Assembly: GCF_029910235.1 (NCBI RefSeq)
Contig: NZ_CP112874.1
Location: 186,001-250,000, forward strand
Reading direction: 5' to 3'
Origin: Pseudanabaena galeata CCNP1313
GTDB taxonomy: Bacteria > Cyanobacteriota > Cyanobacteriia > Pseudanabaenales > Pseudanabaenaceae
DNA: 64,000 bases
Shown: positions 26,436-36,100 of the stretch, piece after piece
Layout of the letters: every line of letters starts with the position of its first letter
Numbering within the stretch: position 1 is the first letter of the stretch
The notes under the pieces: generated by a model
The model's database searches: none
What the model saw: the letters and a program-made list of their open reading frames with translations, nothing else
Told to the model about the DNA's origin: nothing
Translations under genes and position numbers: made by a program

Positions 26436-26454
26436 AGTCAATTTTCAATTAGAA

Positions 26455-27321
26455 CTAGGGATAAACGTGCTTAGCTACTGGCTGACCTGCGACTAGATGC
26501 TCCTGTACGATTTGTTTCGCAGTTTCAGGAGTTACTCGGCTGTACCAAGTGCGATCGCCTGAATAGAAAACCACAGGTCCCATTTTGCAAACCTCCAAAC
26601 AGCCAGAAACGCAAACTTCCACATCTTCCAAATTTGCCTCCTTGACGGCTGATTGTAAAGCCTCGTAGATGGGCTGATAGTTGCGTGATGGCAGACAACG
26701 ACTAGATCGGCATACCGAAATATATTTCTTATTAAGGGGATTGCGATCGTAAGGGAGTTCCTTTGCCCCTAAAATGTAAGTTTCCCTTAGCTCCTCATAC
26801 AACTTCAACTTTTCCAAGTTTGGCTTGCGCTCTGAGAGCAGATCCTCATTGTCACCAATAAAGGGATTAGGTAAAAAGAAAGTCATCATCTTCACCCCTG
26901 CGCCATTCCAGAACTGAATTCCCCAACTGCGTGGTTCTCCTTCAGGATTAAGGCGGCGATAGAGGGCAGCGCGGCTGACCAGACGGCTTTGGATCTGCTC
27001 AATTGGTGTGCGGCGATCGGGACCACCAATATTTTCAGCGATGCAGAGATGTAAATGCCATCCTTCCGTCACTACGGTCAGATAGCCATCATAGAGTTTA
27101 AAGATTTTCGGTGGAGCATTAAATTCCAATTCCAAGACGCTGCCATCCACCATGTGACCAATGCCAATGTCCTGCCAACGCTCTTGACAGAGATGATGCA
27201 GCAAGGGAGCCGTTACATCAAGATCGGTGGGAAAAAATTCATATTCAATTTGACCGCCATTGGGTAAGGGTTCAATTTCGGTGAGATTAAGGGGAGTGAC
27301 AAGGCGGGAGAAGGTGTTCAT
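26455..27321 (-). CDS. Two-domain protein with C-terminal thioredoxin-like [2Fe-2S] ferredoxin
   Basis: 288 residues. Residues 1 to about 180 are a conserved cyanobacterial region I cannot name (TVVTEGWHLHLCIAENIGGP, WGIQFWNGAGVKMMTFFLPN). Residues about 200-270 are a thioredoxin-fold ferredoxin with cluster ligands Cys204, Cys209, Cys241 and Cys245 (VCRSSRC, SGCLEVCKMGPVV). A redox step on the imported metal compound, such as reduction of a chelate, is plausible given its place between receptor and binding-protein genes, but this is inference. Confidence 0.82.
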   Translation of the reverse strand: MNTFSRLVTPLNLTEIEPLPNGGQIEYEFFPTDLDVTAPLLHHLCQERWQDIGIGHMVDGSVLELEFNAPPKIFKLYDGYLTVVTEGWHLHLCIAENIGGPDRRTPIEQIQSRLVSRAALYRRLNPEGEPRSWGIQFWNGAGVKMMTFFLPNPFIGDNEDLLSERKPNLEKLKLYEELRETYILGAKELPYDRNPLNKKYISVCRSSRCLPSRNYQPIYEALQSAVKEANLEDVEVCVSGCLEVCKMGPVVFYSGDRTWYSRVTPETAKQIVQEHLVAGQPVAKHVYP

Positions 27322-27384
27322 AGTTGTTTATTAATTTAATGAGGATTAGGGCGGCGCGAAGCGCTGCCCTAATCTGTTGATCGG

Positions 27385-29520
27385 TTAAAACTGAAAACTT
27401 AAACTGCCGCGAATCGTGCGCCCACCGTCGGGAAAACCTGCAAATAGCTGAAAGCGTTGGTCGAAGATATTCTCAATACCAAGGGTCGCAGATATTTGGG
27501 CGGTGATGGGAGCGCGAAGTCGCAGGTCGAAGGTGGTCTGTCCAGACAGAAATTCGGTATTCAGGTTATCAGTGGGAAAACCACTAAGGGAATTCATGAA
27601 TAATCCTGCATACCATCCCTGCGGATTTTCGTAGGACAGCCCAATATTCAGTTTATTTGCCCCTGCAAAGCGGAGTTCCTTGCCATTTTCCCCTGCGTTG
27701 ACACTGGAGATGATGCGCGGATCATTGAGCGTGTAGTTGGCAGCAAGGAAAAAGTTGGGAACAATTTGCAGATTTAATGATGCTTCCAGTCCATTTGTCA
27801 CCACCTGACCGAGATTCTGGAAAGTGCCAGAGATGCCATTGACGGGCGGCGCAATTCTTTGGAAAGCAATCAGATTAGAAATGTTATTGGAGAAAGCGGT
27901 CAGCCGAAACAAACCAATATCGCCTAACTTTTGATCGATGCCGATGTCATAACTGTCGCCAGTTTCAGGTAAGAGGTTAGGATTGCCGATATTCGTGGGG
28001 TTGGCATTAAATAAATTGGCGATTGTGGGGGTGCGGAAGTTGCGGATATAGTTTGCCCTAACAGTTGTGGAATCAGTGAGCGCATATTTAATTCCTACCG
28101 ATGGCGTGGTTGCCGAACCATTTACTAAGCTGCTGAACTCTTGCCGCAGTCCTGCGGTAATATTCAATCTATCCGTTAAATCGTTGCTATATTGAGCAAA
28201 CACAGCCCCTTGGGAAATATTGGCATTATAACTAGGGGTAAGCACGTTGGTAGCAAGGTTTGTGGTTTCACTAATCGCATTGGTGGAGCGATAGTCAAAG
28301 CCATAGGTGAGGATCTGTGTGGGCGCAAATTTCCAATTGTGCTGAATTTGAAAACCGAGGCTATTTTGACGGGTTTCAAATCGCTGTGGAGTTCGTGGCG
28401 TATTTGTCAGAACGGGAGGATTGCCAACAAGGGTATTAGCGGCGGTGGTGCGGTTGTCAAAGCGCGTATTTAAGCGATCGCTAAAAGCTCTCACCAACAA
28501 TAGCGAGTCATCCCCTTCACCTAACTTCTGTTCCAATCCTAAATCAAGAAATACCTGATCGGTAAATTTGCGATTATTATCGGTGAGACTATTAAAAAAT
28601 CCTTGCCCAAACAAGGGATTGGCAATTGGCACACCCCCAGGGGTTCCCTGATTTTTAGCAAGATAGAAGCCTGTGAATGAGAGTTTTGTGCGATCGCTGG
28701 GCTGATATTCTAATTTGATGTTCGTGTTATTAGCGATCGCGTCATTATTCGTTCTGACACCACTAAAGCCGACTTCAGGAATGCTAAAAGGATAGTTATT
28801 TTGAGCCTGTGTGCGTGAAAATCCCACTAAATAACTAAATTCACCGACACGCTGACTCAGTTGTAATGACTGCTCATTTAAGCCATAACTTCCTAATTCC
28901 ACCTTGGCATTAGCCGTAAATTTTTCCGTTGGGCGGGTAGTAATGATGTTAATAATCCCACCGATCGCATCGGAACCATAGAGAGTCGAACCACCGCCTG
29001 GGATGACTTCAATCCGTTCGATAATACTGGCGGGAATTTCTGATAGGTCAAAGCCACCACCACCAACATTATTCACGGGGCGACCATCGATCAAAATCAA
29101 AACTTGATTGGTATTGGAACCCCGAATAAATTGACCACTAAGGGCATTGAATTCTGTGCCAACAGTGCCGCCACCAAGAATACTGGGCAGAAATTTCAAG
29201 GCTTCTTTGGCAGTTCTTGCACCCTGTTGTTCGATCTCTTGGCGATTGATCGTGTAGGCAGGACGAGTGCCATCCTGCAAGGTTGCATCACGACGTTGAG
29301 TGGAAGTGACGGGGCGATTGAGGATTTTGCCAGTTACGGTAATGTCAATTTCAGGCTCCTCATCTTCCACCGCGATCGCTACAGGGATCACCATTATCGA
29401 AAGCCCCAGCAGCATCCAAGACAATCCAACAATTTGAAAAGATTGGACAAGAAAATATTTTGTGAATTGGCTTGATAATTGACTTAATAATTTATGGGTG
29501 AAGCCGTTCCTTCTAGTCAT
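27385..29520 (-). CDS. TonB-dependent outer-membrane receptor
   Basis: 711 residues: an N-terminal signal (GLSWMLLGLSIMVIPVAIA), a TonB box region PEIDITVTG, a plug (FIRGSNTNQVLILIDGRPVN, IERIEVIPGGGSTLYGSDAI) and a barrel ending in aromatic RGSLSFQF. There is no AMIN domain, unlike the plus-strand receptor. A near-perfect Fur box lies about 110 bp before the start, so iron repression is likely. The ligand may be a siderophore or a cobalamin-like compound; the DUF1636 gene just upstream has a B12 riboswitch. Confidence 0.92.
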   Translation of the reverse strand: MTRRNGFTHKLLSQLSSQFTKYFLVQSFQIVGLSWMLLGLSIMVIPVAIAVEDEEPEIDITVTGKILNRPVTSTQRRDATLQDGTRPAYTINRQEIEQQGARTAKEALKFLPSILGGGTVGTEFNALSGQFIRGSNTNQVLILIDGRPVNNVGGGGFDLSEIPASIIERIEVIPGGGSTLYGSDAIGGIINIITTRPTEKFTANAKVELGSYGLNEQSLQLSQRVGEFSYLVGFSRTQAQNNYPFSIPEVGFSGVRTNNDAIANNTNIKLEYQPSDRTKLSFTGFYLAKNQGTPGGVPIANPLFGQGFFNSLTDNNRKFTDQVFLDLGLEQKLGEGDDSLLLVRAFSDRLNTRFDNRTTAANTLVGNPPVLTNTPRTPQRFETRQNSLGFQIQHNWKFAPTQILTYGFDYRSTNAISETTNLATNVLTPSYNANISQGAVFAQYSNDLTDRLNITAGLRQEFSSLVNGSATTPSVGIKYALTDSTTVRANYIRNFRTPTIANLFNANPTNIGNPNLLPETGDSYDIGIDQKLGDIGLFRLTAFSNNISNLIAFQRIAPPVNGISGTFQNLGQVVTNGLEASLNLQIVPNFFLAANYTLNDPRIISSVNAGENGKELRFAGANKLNIGLSYENPQGWYAGLFMNSLSGFPTDNLNTEFLSGQTTFDLRLRAPITAQISATLGIENIFDQRFQLFAGFPDGGRTIRGSLSFQF

Positions 29521-29629
29521 TAATAGAATCCCTAGGTTTATTACAAAAGTTTTAAATGGAGTCTCTGAATGAGGGGATTGTTAAATTACTTGAAGTCAAA
29601 TTTTTAGAGTTTTTGCATAAACAAAATCA

Positions 29630-29646
29630 AGAATGATAATCATTCT
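29630..29646 (-). promoter_or_regulatory. Fur box upstream of the minus-strand TonB receptor
   Basis: AGAATGATAATCATTCT is an exact 17-bp palindrome centred on A and matches the core of the Fur consensus (GATAATGATAATCATTATC). It lies 110-126 bp before the receptor ATG and after the DUF1636 stop. Confidence 0.85.
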
Positions 29647-29753
29647 CATAATTTAACATTTACATATAGGTGGTAATTGTGTCAACCCTAATTACCTATC
29701 GATCGAATCACAGGAGATTTGAGTGCAAAGCTCTGTAACCGTTGTGGGAAAAT

Positions 29754-30119
29754 CTATGAAGGCGGTAGTACCACAAAAAGTTTGCGCTTGATCGCCTCTG
29801 GACGCTCTTGGTAGGGAACGGCTCCCGTGGGATGCTCTAAATATTGTTGGCAAAATTGCGATACATCAGTTGCCGCCTCTAACGGGTGCAGATCGCTAAA
29901 AATAAACGTATGCTTATTCGCTCCTGTAAAGGCAACCGCACAGGCGCGATCGCAAGCTGCCATACACTTCACAGGCTCAACTTGTAAGCGATCGCCTAGT
30001 CCTGCCAGATTCTCGCTGAGAGCATTAAAAAGATGCTGTCCACCTCTCAAGCCTTCATATTCCTTTTGGGTATTGGAAAAACGGCAAAGGGTACAAACAA
30101 AGAGTTTATGTTGAGTCAT
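29754..30119 (-). CDS. DUF1636 family cysteine-rich protein
   Basis: 121 residues from the ATG at 30119; an in-frame start 33 bases upstream lacks support. Cys pairs FVCTLC and KCMAACDRAC suggest metal or [2Fe-2S] binding in a ferredoxin-like fold. DUF1636 genes commonly stand next to cobalamin or cobalt uptake genes in cyanobacteria and proteobacteria. The cobalamin riboswitch upstream fits that. The molecular function is unknown. Confidence 0.85.
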   Translation of the reverse strand: MTQHKLFVCTLCRFSNTQKEYEGLRGGQHLFNALSENLAGLGDRLQVEPVKCMAACDRACAVAFTGANKHTFIFSDLHPLEAATDVSQFCQQYLEHPTGAVPYQERPEAIKRKLFVVLPPS

Positions 30120-30436
30120 TCTGTCTATCTCGTGTTTACTTATTTCGCACAAAAAAATTCAGTGATTTCTGTATTTCTCAAATTTTTCCAATGAGAAACT
30201 AGCCAAATATTTGGAATGGAATAGATATAAAGAATCTCAGAAAAGTTGGCAAAAGCTCTCTTAACTTTGATTTGAGATAGATCGCTGCGAATGCAAAAAA
30301 AGACAAATTAGTGAATAGTTTGCCCAATGGTCATATAAAGATGTGAATATGACAAGCTGTCTAGCTTGCCACGGCAAAGCTTTGATAGAATCACTCATTC
30401 TGTAACTCGCAGATGGGATATAGGTTTACAAGAGTT

Positions 30437-30581
30437 GTTTGGTGGGCATCCTGACTCGAAAAGCTTGTTAAGAAAGATCAATTAATGATCAATCAACTTT
30501 CATCACAGTTGCGGTACAGCGTCGGATTTACACCGAACTTTCCCCGTTTCCTCTAGTGACTGCTCCTCACTAGAACCAAAC
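30437..30581 (-). ncRNA. Cobalamin riboswitch
   Basis: Read on the minus strand it has the family-specific parts: closing stem GTTTGG...CCAAAC, GGGGAAAGTTCGGTGTAAAT, CCGACGCTGTACCGCAACTG (B12-box neighbourhood) and GAGTCAGGATGCCCACC. It precedes DUF1636 with a leader of about 318 nt, so cobalamin would lower expression of that gene and possibly the receptor behind it. The rest of the 608-bp gap between DUF1636 and padR holds an imperfect GAGGC-TTC-GCCTC hairpin (30664-30700). Confidence 0.93.
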
Positions 30582-30727
30582 AATGTACTGAACTATATCA
30601 GTATGATTGCAACATAGCAAATGACCCATCAGAATTGCCGCAGAAAATTAAACGAAGCTACCAATTTTTGGTAGTGAGGCTTCGCCTCGCCATCAAAAAT
30701 CTTAAATTACAGAACCCTTTGTCCTTT

Positions 30728-31261
30728 TTATTTTTGCTGTAACTGCGCGATCGCCTCATCACACCATTCAACCCACATTGTCTCGTAGCGAATTCCGCAA
30801 CGCAGGGTTAAATAGAGATGTCGTTGTGGACGCGCCAAATTTGTTGTATCGCCAAATTCTGGTTCAATGGAGTAATAATAATTGAGCTTTTGTTGATGGA
30901 TTTGTTTACGTCTTTTAATTTCATTAATGAGAATCTCTTCAGGAACAATAAACCCACTACGGACTTTTACTAATAATCCTTCTCGAACAGAAGTAGGTTC
31001 TGATGGTTCCATAATCCAATTGATTAAATCCTGTTTGCCAGCTTCCGTAAGGGAGTACATTTTTTTATCGGGTCGATTTAACTGAGGGATATTTTCCATT
31101 TCAACTAAACCTTTTTCTTGCATTTTTGCTAGTTCGCGATAAATCTGCTGCGATGTGGCTTGCCAATAGCAACTTACTTTTTCGTCAAATTCTTTGCTGA
31201 GGTCATAGCCAGTATGGGGAGACTGAAGCAAGATGGTGGCGATCGCATGGGATAGGGACAT
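30728..31261 (-). CDS. PadR-family transcriptional regulator
   Basis: 177 residues with an N-terminal winged helix (SHAIATILLQSPHTGYDLSK, QQIYRELAKMQEKGLVEMEN) and a C-terminal helical dimerisation region (PADR_C type). It is divergent from the RND efflux pair at 31656-36234, and two dyads in the shared region look like its operators. The likely role is repression of itself and the pump, relieved by a toxic ligand, as for other PadR regulators next to efflux genes. Confidence 0.92.
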   Translation of the reverse strand: MSLSHAIATILLQSPHTGYDLSKEFDEKVSCYWQATSQQIYRELAKMQEKGLVEMENIPQLNRPDKKMYSLTEAGKQDLINWIMEPSEPTSVREGLLVKVRSGFIVPEEILINEIKRRKQIHQQKLNYYYSIEPEFGDTTNLARPQRHLYLTLRCGIRYETMWVEWCDEAIAQLQQK

Positions 31262-31302
31262 AGGTTTTAGTTTTATTTGAATTTATTAAATTTTACTTGA
31301 CA

Positions 31303-31334
31303 TATACAACTTGTTGTATAAAACTGATTTTATA
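31303..31334. promoter_or_regulatory. Tandem operator dyads, probable PadR sites
   Basis: TATACAAC-TT-GTTGTATA (31303-31320) and TATAAAA-CTGA-TTTTATA (31317-31334) are both exact dyads and overlap by four bases, 40-75 bp before padR. They are followed by AGTTGGTTTTATA. The first fits the ATAC/GTAT symmetry of PadR-type sites. Confidence 0.7.
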
Positions 31335-31380
31335 AAGTTGGTTTTATATGGCTATCTAGTTTTTGTAATTAATTACATTA

Positions 31381-31489
31381 GAAACAATTTAAGAATTGTC
31401 TAGATCCCCTCCAGCCCCCCTTAAAAAGGGGGGCTGGAGGGGGATCTCTTAGAGCTTTTGCCCGCAGAAAGTAATTCTTAAATGGTTTC
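31381..31489. mobile_element. Miniature element A, solo copy
   Basis: 109 bp with ends GAAACAATTTAAGAATT and AATTCTTAAATGGTTTC, flanked by TTA on both sides (31378-31380 and 31490-31492). The interior is a shortened D core. It lies in the 394-bp gap between padR and the pump, between the operator dyads and the pump genes. Confidence 0.87.
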
Positions 31490-31521
31490 TTAAGTAACTT
31501 AGCGCAATTAAATATAAAACC

Positions 31522-31564
31522 CTAAAACCTGTGGCGCACGCTGCGCGTGCGCCACAGGTTTTAG
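31522..31564. repeat. Perfect 20-bp hairpin, tip GCACGC-TGC-GCGTGC
   Basis: Arms 31522-31541 and 31545-31564 are exact complements (CTAAAACCTGTGGCGCACGC). It is about 90 bp before the adaptor start, so it would sit in the leader of the pump mRNA. Confidence 0.88.
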
Positions 31565-31655
31565 ATCTGGTTTTTAATAATCACGTTGAGTTTTAGGGAT
31601 GTTTTAGCAGATTATCCCTCACAACCGCCGCAGAGCAAATTACACATAGCAGATT

Positions 31656-32984
31656 ATGAATACAGAGAAAATCAGCAGCATCGGTTGGCAGCGCAACTCT
31701 TGGATTGGCATTGTTGCGAGCGGTTTAGTTGTAGTAGGTACAGGAGTTATTCTTTATCAACGTTTTGTGCTTTCAGAACAGCCTGCGCTAACGAAACCCC
31801 TGACTGTATCTACCGTTAAGCTTGCACCTGTGAATTCCTACAACATCACGCGCTATTACACAGGCGAAGTCGTAGCAACAAGACGCACTGATCTGGGATT
31901 TGAGCGTGCAGGCAAAGTAATTGAAGTTTTGTATGATCGCGGACAGATTGTTGAAGCGGGAGCCGTAATTGCCAGATTAGATACGCAAAATCTACAAGCA
32001 CAATTATCGCAATTAGAGGCGCAGAGATTACGAGCTTTAGCGCAATTACAGGAATTACAGAATGGTTCGCGGCAAGAAGTAATTGCATCGGCGCGATCGC
32101 AGGTTTCTGATTTAGAAAATCAATTGCGCCTAGCCAATACGCGGAGCCAACGCCGAGAATCGTTATATCAAGAAGGGGCAGTGAGCAAAGAGCAGTTTGA
32201 AGAAGTTGCTTTTAATCGTGATGCCTTGGCGGATCGCTTAGCGGCGGCGCAAAGTCAATTGGAAGAAGTCCAAAATGGCGCGAGAATTGAACAAATCAAT
32301 GCTCAAGCGGCGGCGGTGGCTCAGATCGAAGCTAGTATTCTGGATTTAGAAATCACGATCGCCAAGAGTAATTTAACGGCTCCCTTTCGGGGTGTCATCG
32401 GTGAGCGCAATCTTGATGAAGGCAGCGTCGCACAGGCAGGACAAGCGATCGTGCGGCTAGTGGAAGCGGTAAATCCAGAACTGGAAATCGGTGTACCTTT
32501 TGCAGTGGCGGCGACTCTGAGAGTGGGCAGTAGTCAAACTGTGGAGATTGGCGATCGCACTTATGCCGCGACCGTGATCGCCATTAAGCCTGAAACTAAT
32601 TTGCAAACCCGAACTAGTACAGTGGTTTTGAAATTGCAAAGTTCTAGTCAAGGTTCCAATCAAGGGGCGAAGAAAGCAAGTGCCAATACCGCTAATTTTG
32701 CGATGCCCAAATCGGGCGAAATTGCCCGCCTGAAAGTATCACAAACTGAGCAGATACAGGGGTTTTGGTTGCCAACTACGGCGCTCTCTAGGGGTGAGCG
32801 TGGTTTGTGGTCATGTTTTGCGATCGCCCGCGATGGTGATGCCTATCGAGTAGAAAAACGCGATGTGGAAGTTCTACATACAGAAGGCGATCGCGTTCTC
32901 GTCAGAGGTACTATTTCTGCCAGTGAAGAAGTTGTCAGCAGTGGTACACAGCGCTTAGTTAATGGACAAACGGTAACTAAATAA
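31656..32984 (+). CDS. RND efflux periplasmic adaptor (HlyD/AcrA family)
   Basis: 442 residues. One N-terminal membrane segment (WIGIVASGLVVVGTGVILYQ), a biotinyl-lipoyl half (GEVVATRRTDLGFERAGKV), a long alpha-hairpin rich in Gln and Ala (about residues 95-205), then the other lipoyl half (SNLTAPFRGVIGERNLDEGS) and beta-barrel. It links the inner-membrane pump to an outer-membrane channel. No channel gene is adjacent. It is first in the operon with the pump and divergent from padR. Confidence 0.92.
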   Translation: MNTEKISSIGWQRNSWIGIVASGLVVVGTGVILYQRFVLSEQPALTKPLTVSTVKLAPVNSYNITRYYTGEVVATRRTDLGFERAGKVIEVLYDRGQIVEAGAVIARLDTQNLQAQLSQLEAQRLRALAQLQELQNGSRQEVIASARSQVSDLENQLRLANTRSQRRESLYQEGAVSKEQFEEVAFNRDALADRLAAAQSQLEEVQNGARIEQINAQAAAVAQIEASILDLEITIAKSNLTAPFRGVIGERNLDEGSVAQAGQAIVRLVEAVNPELEIGVPFAVAATLRVGSSQTVEIGDRTYAATVIAIKPETNLQTRTSTVVLKLQSSSQGSNQGAKKASANTANFAMPKSGEIARLKVSQTEQIQGFWLPTTALSRGERGLWSCFAIARDGDAYRVEKRDVEVLHTEGDRVLVRGTISASEEVVSSGTQRLVNGQTVTK

Positions 32985-32993
32985 AACGTAAAA

Positions 32994-33091
32994 CCCTCAC
33001 CCCCCAGCCCCCTCTCCCATCAAGGGAGAGGGGGAGTAAAACTATTTCTTGTTCCCCTCTCCCCTTTTGGGAGAGGGGCTAGGGGTGAGGG
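32994..33091. repeat. Element C, intact copy
   Basis: 98 bp, CCCTCACCCCCCAGCCCC to GGGGCTAGGGGTGAGGG, with internal CCCTCTCCC/GGGAGAGGG pairs. This uninterrupted copy shows what the B-interrupted copies at 18102 and 21413 looked like before. It lies between adaptor and pump genes. Confidence 0.88.
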
Positions 33092-33132
33092 CTTAATTTA
33101 GACAAACTTACAGCCGCTAGGTTAGGCAAACT

Positions 33133-36100
33133 ATGGCACAACTATTCTTTCGTAATCTCCGCCTATTAGCCTTGGTCATCTTTTTGATCGTTGCTTGGGG
33201 AACCGTCAACTATGAATCTTTACCGCGATTAGAAGATCCTGAACTGACATCCCGTTTCGCGCTGATTACCACATTCCTCCCAGGTGGCACTGCCGAGCGT
33301 ACTGAAACCTTAGTTACCGATCCCATCGAAGAGAAGATTGCCGAAATCTCTGAAATTAAGACCTATGAATCAACTTCAAGGACAGGAGTATCAGCGATTT
33401 CTGTCGATCTTTTGGATAGTGTTAGTAGAAGTCAAGTGCCTCTAGTTTGGTCTCGAGTGCGCGATAAATTGCGTGATGTCCGCGCTACTCTCCCCGCCGA
33501 AGCAACGGAACCAGAACTAGATGAGGGTGAAGTGCGTGGCTACGCATTGTTAACTTCCATTAATTGGGATCAGGATAGTCCGCCCAACTATGCGATTTTG
33601 CGACGTAGAGCCGAAGTGTTAGAAACTTCGCTTAAGGCAATATCAGGAACCGATGAAGCCAAAATTTTTGGTGCACCCGATGAAGAGATTGCTGTAGAAG
33701 TGAATACCAGTAATCTCGCTAGTTTGGGCATTACCACCGCCGAACTCGCTAACCAAATCCAACAAAGCGATGCCAAAACCTCCGCAGGACAGTTTCGGGG
33801 TGAGAATAATTTACTGTATGAAGTTAAGGGTGAACTCGACACATTGAGCCGTCTGCAACAGATTCCGATCCGATGCCCATCCTGTCAATCTAATCGTGAT
33901 TTTCGCCTATTGGGTGATATCGCGACTGTCAGTAAAGGGATTGCCATGCCGCCCACAGAATTGGCGATCGCTAAAGGCAAACCTGCGATCATGATTGGAG
34001 TCTATGTACAGCCCCAATATCGCCTCGATCGCTGGTCAGTCGATGCTCAAAAAGTTCTTAGAGAATTTCAAGCGGATTTGCCAAAGGGACTCAGTTTAGA
34101 AGTTGTCTTTGATCAAAGTCGCTATGTGACAGCAAGATTAAATAATTTAATTAGTAATCTGCTATCAGGTGCGCTGATTCTCTTTCTAATCTGCATCTTG
34201 ATGATGGGTTGGCAACAGGCGATCGTCGTGCAAATTACATTGCCCCTTTGTGTGGCGATCGCCTTAATTGGTATGGGCATTTTGGGCATTCCCTTACACC
34301 AAATGTCGATTACAGGGCTAATTGTCGCTTTAGGCATTCTCATTGATAACGCGATTATTTTAGTCGATGAAATGAATATGCGAATCAAGCAAGGAATGCC
34401 CCTTGAAGCCGCAATTCTCGATACAGTGCAGTATTTGCGAGCGCCACTTTTGGGTGGCACATTAACTACTGTCTTCTCATTCGCACCGATCGCATTACTT
34501 TCGGGGGCTGTGGGCGAATTTGTGGGGACAATTGGACTGAATGTGATTTTGGCAGTTATGGCTTCCCTCGTGGTTGCTCTGACGATTACCCCAGCGATCG
34601 CCGCCATTGTCTATCGCTGGAGTCATCAACGCACTTTTACCAGCAGTGGCATCATTTATCAGGCGATTGGTAATCGTCGATGGTTACAGACAGGATTCGC
34701 CAATCAAGGCTTAACTCGATGGTATCAGCGATCGCTAAGCTGGGCACTGAGCCATCCTAAAAAGGCGATCGCGCTTACCCTGATTCCTTCCTGCATCGGC
34801 TTTGGGCTAATGAGTACCCTCAGCTTACAGTTTTTCCCACCTGCCGATCGCGAACAGCTTACCCTAGAGCTAGAGATGCCCGCCGCCAGTTCTCTCAACC
34901 AAATTCAAAAGCTGACTCAAGATGTGGAAAAGCAGTTACGGACTCATCCAGAGATTCAGCAGGTGCATTGGATGCTAGGGCGGAGCGCTCCCAAGGTTTA
35001 CTACAACCAAATCACAAATCGTGAGAATGACAGCAGCTTTGCCAATGCGATTTTACAAACTCAAGGTGTTGCCTCTAACAAACTAATTCATGATATCCAA
35101 ATAGAAATGGATGCCGCCTATCCTGCGGCGCGGGTATTGGTGCGTCAATTTGAGCAAGGACCGCCTTTTGAAGCCCCGATTGAATTGCAGGTTTATGGCA
35201 ATGATGTTGATGTTCTGCAAAATATTAGTGAGCAATTGCGATCGCTATTGGTACAGTTACCATCAATTACCCATGTGCGAACTCGCCTGACCGATCGCTT
35301 TCCCCAACTCGCCTTACAGGTTGACGAACCCGAAGCGCGATCGCGGGGTCTGAGTCGCCGCGACATCGCTCAACAGTTAAACAGTGCCACCGAGGGCATT
35401 CGTGGCGGCACAATTCTCGAAGATACGGAAGAAATTCCTGTGCGCGTCAGGTTTAGCGATCGCGAACGGGCTGATCTCAATCAACTGCAATCGACCAGTA
35501 TTCTGCCCAGCGATCGCAACGGCTATATTCCCCTAGAGTCCATCAGCACCCTCACCCTCGAAGCTAAAAATGCGGCGATCACCCGTAAAAATGGGCGGCG
35601 AGTCAGCACCGTCGAAGGCTACCTCACAGCAGGAACCATCCCTAGTCAAGCTCTAGCCGAGTTTCGTCCCATATTAGCCAAGCAGTTTCAACTGCCACAG
35701 GGCTATAGCTTAGAATTTGGTGGCGAAGAAGCCGAACGTACAAGCGCCACAGGCGGACTGTTAGGCTATGGCATCATTTTAGGAATCGCCCTTGTGGTTA
35801 CGTTAGTTTTATCGATGGATTCCTTTGCCTTAGCTGGATTTATTGGCATTGTCGCAATTCTCTCCGTGGGATTAGGTGGACTCTCCCTCTGGCTATTTAA
35901 CTATCCCTTTGGCTTCAACCCGATCATTGGCACTGTTGGACTAGTCGGTGTAGCGGTGAATGATTCTATTACCGTGCTGACTGCGCTTAAAACCGATCTC
36001 AAAGCACAAACAGGCGATCGCCAAGCCATGATCGAGGTGATTCTCCACACCACTCGCCATGTTCTCACCACCACCTTCACCACGACGGCAGGCTTTTTAC

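Noticed and set aside
30225-30405. About 45-codon frame on the minus strand directly behind the cobalamin riboswitch
   Set aside because: No ribosome site, no recognisable fold and mixed composition; it is more likely leader sequence.
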